64,000 bases of DNA from the NCBI GenBank assembly GCA_948099385.1, contig CANUEZ040000104.1, forward strand, positions 995,001 to 1,059,000, read 5' to 3'. This stretch comes from Fasciola hepatica. Lineage: Eukaryota; Platyhelminthes; Trematoda; Plagiorchiida; Fasciolidae. Under the pieces are notes generated by a model. It was given only the letters and a program-made list of their open reading frames with translations, made no database searches and had not been told where the DNA came from. Position 1 is the first letter of the stretch; each line of letters opens with the position of its first letter. Shown here one piece after another: positions 55,878 to 64,000 of this stretch. Position numbers and translations under genes: made by a program.

Positions 55878-56379
55878 ACTGCATTCATACCTAACTCCGG
55901 ACTAATAGAACCTTCCGATCAGCCCAATCTCCCATTATTTCCATCTTCCATACTTCCCCCTCCGTTAAACTATCCGAGCGCATCGCGTATCCTCCCATCT
56001 ACCAGCGGGTACCCCATATATAACCGAAGTGCCTATTTTTCCATACCTATCGTGGGCACAACATAGACCCATAACCAAGATATGCCTCATGTGAACCGAT
56101 CTAATCAGCCGCATAGTAGTGTTTTACCTAATACCCTATCATTCGTTATTCCACATGCAGACCCAAGTCCTCCCTTTGCGAATGACAACTTAAGCGGGCT
56201 TGCATCCTGCGCTGATGATTCTTTCCAGGTTAAATGCAGCGGTGAATGAACGGTAAGTACTGATATCAATGACGACGTCAGAAGCACTGGAACTTTCACA
56301 ATGCTACTGGTCAATGCACGCTTTATTGGGAACAAAATCTAATAAGTACGATCAGCTGCTCTAACAAACGACTATAACT

Positions 56380-56990
56380 TTATTTTAGTGACGGGATTTT
56401 GGTTATCGGACCCCTATCTAGTAGAGGACATTGAGGTACTCGGCTACGAATCCTTTAGCAAAGGCAGAACAAATCAACGTGGTAGAGGCTATCTAGTGTA
56501 TGTAAAGGAAACTCTCAGGGCGACAAGCTTTTAGCATCCTATCCTAGACGGCATTGTCGACTCTGTATGACTGGACGTTGAAGTCGAACCTCAAGAACTG
56601 ATAATAGGTTGCGTATACCGTCCGCCTGGATCTAGTCCTGATAGTTTCATGCAACTTAATTAGTGATCTTAAAGTAGGCCCAAAATTGATAGCTGGCGAC
56701 GTTAATGCACCCGAAAAATGCTGGACATTACTCACAGCACCAAGCCATTTACCGCAGTTTTTGAAAGCAATTCACCTAGGAGGATGGAAGTGACTCGTCA
56801 AGTCCCCAACCAGACGCGACCACACTCTTGACTTAATCTTGTCACTGGGATTAACCCAGGTCATGATCATGCGCTTGCGCGTGCCCCTCGACCATGGTCG
56901 AGAAATATACCATTATTATTAAAACAAGCTACCCGGGAGTGATCACGCAACTGCCCACTGCTGCTCCACAGTGCCCATAAAGGATAAACA
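56380..56990 (+). pseudogene. LINE I endonuclease domain
   Basis: T-G-F-W-L-S-D-P-Y (for TETWLxD) lies near 56391, G-Y-E-S-F-S-K-G-R near 56440, R-G-R-G-Y-L-V-Y-V near 56480, L-I-I-G-C-V-Y-R-P-P near 56600, A-G-D-V-N-A-P-E near 56690 (for GDFNAPE), S-P-T-R-R-D-H-T-L-D-L-I near 56800 and, after a small insertion, P-G-S-D-H near 56932. The order and spacing fit an AP-like LINE endonuclease. A few stops and the Glu-to-Gly change in the TETWL box indicate inactivity. Confidence 0.8.
56862..56920 (+). mobile_element. Tiny insertion of a LINE 3' terminus
   Basis: About 60 bp lie between the 'HTLDLI' and 'PGSDH' parts of the LINE I endonuclease, where no extra sequence is expected. They consist of CATGCGCTTGCGCGTG (56868-56883), CTCGACCATGGTCGAG (56887-56902), a short linker and 'cattattatt'. 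This is the terminal structure of LINE A in sense orientation with nothing upstream, so it appears to be an extremely 5'-truncated LINE copy. Confidence 0.7.
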
Positions 56991-57062
56991 ACCGACACCC
57001 TAGCATAAACCATATCATAAGGCTAACTGGAATATACTACCTTCTCTGATTCACAGCCAAAA

Positions 57063-59138
57063 TTGGGACACCTTTTTTTAAGTGCAGATCCCCAGCTGAT
57101 GGCAGATCAACTTTACTCTACCTTTGAAAGATGCCTCAACCGAATAATCCTGTCACAAGGGTCGTCAATTCACCCTAGAGACAATAAATTGTCTCGTCTC
57201 AACTTGAGATTAAGTAGACTCCAACGCGTTTATCTCAGAACAAGGGACTTTTTACTGTTTATACAGTTAAATCCTGTGGCTGAAACGATAAAACTGTACT
57301 CTGAGAGTGAAGTGATACAACAGGAACTCAGGGTCTTACGTGATTCCAAGGAAGTCGAGATTCTTGCAAAAATAATGAAGTCGAGGAACCCTAGAACAAC
57401 TTCATATATCTCTTCTGTCTCTTTCAATAACACGTGCCTCAACAAACCGCTGGACATAGCAGAAGAGCTTAACATGCTTTTTGCTTCTTCCTCAACAAGT
57501 GACACAGCACCATTTTTCTGCAATCCACCAGTACCGTCAAATGAGCCACTTTTTTCTGTAACGTTTCTGCCCTCCGAAATCGAGTCTTTAATTACATATA
57601 TAGTGTCTTTCCACCCCGGATCGGACTCGTTACCACCAACCATCTTTAAATTGGGCGGCCCAGATATCCCAGTTCTTTTATCTAATTTATTCAATTTGTC
57701 TACGCACTTTAGTTGGTATCCTATACAGTGGAAAACGTCGGTTATTATTCCAATTCATAAGAAAGGAACACGGGAGGAACCGGCCAAATACCGGCCTGTG
57801 AATCCTACCCCAGTAGTATCGAGGATTATGGAAAGATTAATAAAAGTCAAGCTAACAGATCACCTCCTTAAAAACCACCTTATAAGTGAAAGTCAGCAGG
57901 GTTTCCTAAAACGCCGATCCTGCGCAACTTGTATGACTGACTTCCTGAACCTTATTACGATAGCTGCCAATGATGGTAAGACAGTGATCTCAGTCTTTTT
58001 AGATATGTCTAAGGTCTTCGACCGGGTGTCTCACATTCGTTTGTTGTCAAAGGCCAAGACATTCGGCATTGTTGGCCCACCATATGCCTGGCTAGAATCG
58101 TACATATCCTCGCGCATTCAAGTAGTAAGCTCTGATGGCACAATTTCCAAACCCAGCCCTGTAACCAGCGGTGTGATCCAAGGTAGTGTACTGGGCCCGT
58201 TGTTGTTCCTCATGTACATAAATGATATACTTAAGGTGGTTCGCCATCGAACTACGTTTTTATTTGCTGATGATGTGAAGTTGTTATACACCTCCGACCA
58301 TAATTCATTGGGTATTACTATAACAAAAATGTCGGAGGACTTACGGATGCTCAATTCGTGGTGTACCGATTGCGTAATGAAGTTCCCGGCGGACAAAAGC
58401 TGCATTCTTACATACAAGTGTCATGTCCCTCCCGAAACATTTAGTACAGGTGGTCATCTGATCCCAAACAGATCATCAGTACCCGACCTGGACATATACT
58501 ACTCCTGTCCGTTCAACTTCTCGGAGCAAACAGACACTCAAATTGTTAGGTCCCGCAGGTTAATAGGACTTGTCCACAAAACATTCCGTCTGCTTGAAAG
58601 TAAACTCAGTGTCTATAAAACACACGTTAGACCATTGCTAGAGTGTAGTTCAATAGTTGGCTCCAACATGCGCTAAACTGATAGGATCGCCATCGAAAAT
58701 GTTCAGCGCACATTTACTAAACAAATAGTTGGACATTCGTCTAGTCTCAACTATAAATAGTGCTGTGACCTGCTACACCTCGAACCCCTTCGGCTCCGAC
58801 GGATGAAGAACAAAATGTCTTCTTTCCGCTCACTAATAAAATATAGGTCCTTCAAAGCCTCCTCTGTGGTACGAGACCCATTAAGCTCAAGGTATTTGTT
58901 ACAATACAGCAGTCATTCGGTCACTGTACCGTCCTCGAGAACCAGCCCACTGTCCAATTTCCTTACTTTTAAATATTCACAAATGTGGAATAAACTTACA
59001 CCAAATGTCCTCGCAATAAGCCACCTGCCGAGATTTAAAGAGGAATTAAACAAACGGCTTGACGTCTTGACACTCGTATCAAACAATGACCCATACACTT
59101 CGGAGGAGCTTGCGTACAAAGTTGATTTGGGTTACTGA
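57063..59138 (+). pseudogene. LINE I reverse transcriptase, nearly open
   Basis: One frame runs from 57063 to the stop at 59138, broken only at TAA 58674 and a TAG near 58757. It has an N-terminal linker, P-G-S-D-S-L-P-P-T-I-F-K near 57618, W-K-T-S-V-I-I-P-I-H-K-K-G near 57731, F-L-D-M-S-K-V-F-D-R-V-S-H near 57999 (A box; the usual Ala is Val), [13 protein letters not shown] near 58170, and L-F-A-D-D-V-K-L-L-Y at 58260-58289 with the catalytic Asp pair intact. The thumb has H-V-R-P-L-L-E-C, and the tail W-N-K-L. It is the best RT of the main LINE family in the window. Confidence 0.88.
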
Positions 59139-60660
59139 CACGCGGGTCTGAGTCGGGGGCCACTAGACCTACGTTTCACACAAGTTTTCGTATATACCAC
59201 TCCAGTTTTATTAACCCCTCGTGTACAACCTTGTGCTTTGCGAAGTCGAACCATTCACCAAGTAGTTCCAATTTCTAGATAATAGAGGTTTCTCTTTACC
59301 ACTTACCGTTGATCCTCAGCTGGGAGCACCCTAGACTGGGTTTTTCCATTTTTCTTTCCAGACAACCACTGATGGTGCCTTCACTTCGATGGCTTGGCAT
59401 AATACCTGGCCCACAGTTCCCGCTGAAAATTCGATACCTGCTGCTTATTTTTGTCACTACCGCATAGACCCTGCTCTTTATGACCCATCGCAACCTAGTC
59501 TCAAGCTCCTGGACTATTCGATCTCTATGTGACAGCGCCAATATCACTCAAGCGGAGCCCGTCGGTGCGGAACGCGGTCAGATCCATCGCTTTTGCCGGC
59601 GCACATCGGGCGTGCAGGACGTCTGCAACGATGTGTGGGCTCAGCTAGGATGGTGGATTGCATCTCTTGTCACCAAAAATGGTTTTCAGGTTGGGTGTCC
59701 AGAGCACGGTCAGCCCCACCCACCAGCACCGGTTGCAACAAAAAAACATTTATTCACCCGAAAAGCTGCGAATATGGAACTATCTCCCCCGGTTATTGCC
59801 TATTTTTCATCGTACTTGTCTCCATCTTCGCCACCTTAACTTACCGCTTCTTACGCCCGAAAAAATCTACCTTCCCCAGCACATAATCATCGCGGGGTTA
59901 AAAAGCAGTTTCCGTACTCGGCTTACCGTTCATGATCCTTTCTCTCGATGGTTCGGGCCAAACCACCGGCCTGTCCCATTCGGTAACTTAACCAATCCCA
60001 GAGATAAAACTCGCTCTTATTTTATCGCAGTTATCAATATATTTGCAAAAGGTCACATTTAATAATGCCATACACTTCCGTCCCACAAAGTCCAAACAGT
60101 ACATTTCACTGAGGAATATTTATCTCCAGAGCACCCCAACAGTCGGGGATATTTTGATAGTTCGCTCTCTCAATCAGTCCTTCTGTTCGCCCACATGGCT
60201 GTAGAATTGCAACAACCTCACCTTGCAAAGATTCATGCCCTCTCCATATATTGACATCTAAGAGACATCTGTGTCGCAGAGTTTTGGTCTTTCGCCATCA
60301 CAGGATCCGCCTTTTACAAAGAATACCAACATGCAGTATTTTACCTGTGAAACACTTCACCGCCCAACTTCGCGAACGTATTCATCGGTTGTTTGATGCT
60401 TTTTTATATCTGGTATTCTATCTTGGTAAATCCTCTTGGACAACTCTGATCCTTGTATCTCTCTAGTCATCATGTTCGGCCCTTAGATAACGATAATCAA
60501 ACACAAATACTTACCTGTCATTTAAATACTCACCTGTGCAAACTGTGTATCTGCGACTATCATGGCTATGCATCATAAATTGATTTGCCGCCCGGTTCCA
60601 ATTTCTCTTTTGGTGCATCACATTCCACCTTTATGAAAGTAAACGATGTGCGCAACGATT
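59139..60660 (+). other. Partial 3' UTR of LINE I
   Basis: Contains the conserved block at 59555-59750 that is also in LINE F (29085-29290) and LINE G (22160-22370, complement). The later part is pyrimidine-rich like the other 3' UTRs, but collinear similarity is lost after about 60200. No terminal hairpin or ATT tail was found. Confidence 0.6.
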
Positions 60661-60933
60661 GCATGTTTAATCCGGCCACTTCTTCCAGCATACCAAGTGT
60701 ACAGCACCCGTCCGTTGATGAGACATAAAAGCTTAGATGGTAAATACGGCTAAATTTTTGTGGTATTTGGCATAGAAAATCGCATGTGGTTATTACTTGG
60801 TTTGGGAGTATTTTGTTTAATGAAGGTATTTATGTTTGTGTCCTGATACTTGATTGGTTTGCCGGACGTATATAAGCTTGTGTGCACTGAAATTCGCTGT
60901 AGTTTCGTTGCGTGTTGTGCTGTAGCGTTGAAA

Positions 60934-62678
60934 ATGGAGCGCGTACCAGTGGACAATTCAGTTGTGTTTCGGCCTTTGTTCCGTAGTGCTTACCCCGATA
61001 TCAACGCATTCCAAGCCAATTTTTGGGAGTTTCAAAAAGAAACTTGCACGTCTTTTTTCGTGTACAGTTCCGAGACGTACGCAATGGCCAAAAAACGAGG
61101 CATCCATCTGCCAGATGGTGTGCCTTATTATTTCAAAAAGTACTGCTGCGTTCACCGTGAAAGGAAATGTGATAAGTCGTCCAGGTATGTTATCATTTGT
61201 CGGTAAATAAATTATTTTCAGGTATCCTTATTTGAAATGTGGGGCGTTCGTCACGCTTCGATTTGCGAATTCCTGTTACTGTGTCGTTAGTTGGTCGTTG
61301 AAGCATTCGCATAGTTTCCTAGTAGGGAGTGAGGGCTTTTATGTAAGAAATCGTAGACTGACACCTGAACAAAATGCTCATGTGTTGCAACTGATTGACA
61401 CTTTCAGGACGAAGTCTGCACTAAGGGAATATACGTTTAAGAAATTCAACCGACGTCTTAATAATAACGACTTCAGACAGATAAGAAGAAGAATGTACAA
61501 GAATGAGTTATTAAGTGAAGTAGAGGAAGTTCAAAAATTGCTGCAGGCCCATGGTTATTCGGAGACAATTTCCGATAACCGTGAGATAATTTCACCTTCT
61601 TCGTCCCGTCCGTAAGCAAACAGTTATTTCCTAGGTTTAGTGATTTTATTTTGGCAGATGCTACTCACTAGCTCAACCGTGGTGGGTACATTCTATGGCA
61701 CACAGTAGTAGTCGATGGGACGGGGTTAGGTCGCAGTCTGTTCTATGTCATTCTCCCAAATGAGATTGGTGACTGCTAACTCAGGGCTGTTTATTTCATG
61801 AGGAAAATGCTCCCTCAGACCGGTAATTGTAAGACGATCGTACCTGACAGGAATTTGGCACAGTTTCATGCGTTCACGGATATTTACCCAGAATCTCCTG
61901 TGTAGTTTTTCCGTTTCCATGTTATGCAAGACATGGAACATAGGTGCAGCCGGCTACATGGAATACGATCCAGTGAAATGTTACGCACCTTTCAGTGGGT
62001 GCGTAATCTAGTGTTAGATCAAACCAGGCTTCATTTTGAGAGGTTTAGAGCAGGAATAGAATGTAGGAGCAATGAGGCTGCTGCATACCTGAATAACACC
62101 CGGATACCACTCAAGCAGTTTTGAACTGGATATATGACCCGTGGTGCATAAGTGTTAGGCATTTTTACCACAAGCAGAGCAGAAACAGGAAACCGGCATT
62201 TGAAAGATGGCTTGTCAAACCGTTAAACATCCTGGATGTATTCAAGAACGTTGTCAAGAGTGTTCAGTCTTTGACTGAAGAAAGCTGCCATAGGGTTGCC
62301 AAGGATCAGCTGGCTTGTTATAGGGCACCCGATGGGGTGCAATGGTTGCAACCAATGCTTCAGAGGTTAAAGAGTTACGCACACGATTTGTTGCTAAAGC
62401 ACTTGCGTCGAGAAGTTGTGCAATCAATGGGGCAGATCAGTAGCGTATGGTGTGTAGTAAATCACAGGGGTGTCAAGCACCACGTTAGTCTAAACGAGGA
62501 TGCAAAGTGTGGTCGTTCGTTCAGTCGCCAGTGGGCACTCCCCTGTAGGCATTTGTTAGCAGTTTGCAGGGAAGCAAACTACCCAGTTGGGGAGGTGGCT
62601 TTGGGCAGATGGCCACTCAGCATAAACTTTTCCAGCGGCCTAGTACAGCTTCATTCCGTTGAGGTTGATCAACAATGA
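60934..62678 (+). pseudogene. MULE-like transposase with SWIM-type motif (ZSWIM-like), decayed
   Basis: Exon 1 (ATG 60934 to 61184) is joined by a 37-bp GT-AG intron to exon 2 (61222-61615). Together they resemble the FLYWCH/FAR1-like DNA-binding start of MULE proteins: C-G-A-F-V-T-L-R-F and H-S-H-S-F. The DDE core is in the next part: V-V-V-D-G-T-G near 61705 (first Asp at 61714), V-P-D-R-N at 61840-61854 (second Asp), and F-R-F-H-V-M-Q-D-M near 61906, with in-frame stops at 61777 and just before F-F-R-F-H. The last frame (62121-62678) ends with K-C-G-R-S-F-S...L-P-C-R-H, a SWIM finger in which the second Cys of C-x-C is Arg. It is probably a dead MULE; a degraded domesticated gene is less likely. 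Confidence 0.65.
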
Positions 62679-63129
62679 TTACCGATAACGGCTAAAAGTG
62701 ATCGGTCATCAAAGTCTGAATTTCTGGCCAGAGATACAGTTGTAGATTTAAGTATGCTAGGGAAGAAAGAGTATAGATATTAGTCGAAACCGTTAGGCTT
62801 CCCAAACAAGATTCTGGCTTCTTGTCCTGGAACGAAAATTCTGTACCAAGCTCCAAATAGCAAGACGCCAGTTGCCGTTGAGTCTGATGCGGACATATCC
62901 AAGATGGCCGCAGCAGCAAAGAGGAAGACAGTATTTCAAAATGTTTCAGTTGCCAGTACTAGCCACGACCCTACTGGCCAATCGTAAGCTGTCACATATG
63001 GGGAAGGTAAGTCCGTGCGTCCGTCATCAATACGGATTTCCGTTTTGATGACCAGAAACATAGCCAATGACGATCTAGAAATTTCAGGGGACCAACTGCA
63101 CTCAGTGGCTTTCAGGAGGTTCACAGTTA

Positions 63130-63400
63130 CGACGTCCACAACATACAAGACAAGTTCAAAAGGACAGCGACTACAAGTGGACTACTCGCCAATCCGTCAG
63201 GAGGTCTGCAGTGTCTGCAAATCAATGAACCAAACGTGGACTTAGACGAGGAAATTCAGTGGGTCAAATGTGGAACCTACGGACGATGGACACATTTCCG
63301 GTATGCGGCATTTCATAACGAGGAAAACTACCGTTGCGTACAGTGCATGGCCGTTGACACCGACGCAGCAACACGTGAACGAGCCCAAGGCCCTTTCCAG
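63130..63400 (+). pseudogene. PHD-finger-like remnant downstream of the MULE gene
   Basis: One frame gives E-V-C-S-V-C and an overlapping one gives E-E-I-Q-W-V-K-C-G-T-Y-G-R-W-T-H-F-R-Y then Y-R-C-V-Q-C. This has the spacing of a PHD finger (W-x-x-C-x-x-C-x-x-W-x-H-x-x-C ... C-x-x-C), with Tyr at two of the expected Cys positions. PHD fingers often bind histone H3 tails and some transposases carry one at the C-terminus. It could be the last exon of the MULE-like gene, since it lies on the same strand 450 bp downstream. The frames are broken. Confidence 0.45.
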
Positions 63401-63523
63401 GGCCACGCCATTTTGATTACCGTTTCCGTTGCTGCTTTCTTCGCAGGTAAGCTTAAGCTGTTGGCACATGAGTCTTCCTCTGTGTGCGCAACTCAGGGGT
63501 GGGACTCGAATGTCTCCGGTTAA

Positions 63524-64000
63524 CACGCAATAGTCAAGTGAATAAGATGGCACTTGTGCATGTGGTAACTGTTGATATATTAGAATGTAGATAAATATGG
63601 ATTTCTAGTACAAAATTATTACCCCTTCGATTTCCAATATTTAAAACTGAAAATGGAGCATCCTTTATCTGCCAATGACGTAAGCCAGCCGTAGTAAAAT
63701 TGGGCAGCACTGCCTCGGCTTACGCTTCCGTGTTGTACACAAGAAAAATATTTGGCCGGTTGTCGACTTCCTTAGCATTAATTCACTGTTGATCCTTCTA
63801 AAAAGGGCAATATAAACAAGTAAAAGTGCCACTTGTAGAAGAGTTATAATAGATGTATAGCATAAAAAGCGGTAAAAGTGTGCGTAAAATTCAGACGTTC
63901 GTTGTTGGTCACTCTAGTATTCCACAGAATCTTGCCGGGTCTTCTTGCTGTTCACGGGATCCGTAAAATAAAGGTGTGGAGCATGATGTATTACCTATTC
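63524..64000. other. No recognisable gene
   Basis: Anonymous AT-rich DNA. The only structure noticed is CGTAAGCC ... GGCTTACG near 63679-63724, an 8-bp inverted repeat with a 30-bp loop, of unknown meaning. Confidence 0.35.

Larger units (their letters stand above)
54854..60660 (+). mobile_element. Perere/CR1-like LINE (copy I)
   Basis: Starts next to the palindrome's right end and contains a short 5' leader, ORF1 (from 55058), endonuclease, RT and a partial 3' UTR. It is the second most complete copy of the main LINE family. A 60-bp piece of another LINE 3' end sits at 56862-56920. The 3' UTR block at 59555-59750 matches LINEs F and G. The terminal hairpin and ATT tail were not found, so the 3' edge (about 60200-60660) is uncertain. 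Confidence 0.78.

Overview
The window is eukaryotic repeat-dominated DNA, almost certainly from an invertebrate animal. I see no intact ordinary host gene. Nearly everything recognisable is a transposable element: two BEL/Pao LTR retrotransposons, about ten CR1/Perere-like LINE copies of at least two families, an LTR-like dispersed repeat, a MULE-type DNA transposase with SWIM and PHD remnants, and a giant palindromic DNA transposon. GT-AG introns of 32-43 bp inside transposon genes, together with BEL/Pao and CR1-like LINEs, suggest a flatworm. That assignment is inference, not proof.

Layout: 1-3801 is a decayed BEL/Pao element ending in an LTR. 3802-13277 holds LINE remnants on both strands. 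13278-18234 is mostly unassigned, with short dispersed repeats. 18235-31684 is a nested pair: a plus-strand LINE (F) split inside its reverse transcriptase by a near full-length 7.6 kb minus-strand LINE (G), after which F resumes at the expected next part of its RT. 31688-35880 is a second BEL/Pao element, with its 5' LTR, itself split by a LINE 3' fragment. 36300-42420 holds more LINE pieces and an LTR-like repeat.

42549-54853 is the highlight. It is a 12.3 kb inverted repeat whose arms (4,992 bp and about 5,004 bp after removing a LINE insertion) meet at a perfect 29-bp dyad around a 10-bp spacer. Each arm carries the same inward-facing two-gene cassette: a large 'DYMHLVCLGVMK' transposase-like protein, then 76 bp later a nine-exon gene for a DUF4806-like protein. 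Exon lengths are identical between the arms except for one 6-nt difference. The left cassette looks intact. The right one is broken by a LINE insertion in the transposase gene and by a lost ATG plus one nonsense codon in the DUF4806-like gene.

54854-60660 is another LINE (I) with ORF1, endonuclease, RT and part of a long 3' UTR. 60934-63400 is a MULE-like transposase gene with a FLYWCH/FAR1-like N-terminus, a DDE core with stops, a SWIM-like motif and a PHD-like remnant.

The main LINE family has 2.6-3.1 kb 3' UTRs. These end in one or two short hairpins and an ATT-rich tail. The hairpins differ between copies by paired changes that keep the stem, which points to a conserved RNA signal for target-primed reverse transcription.
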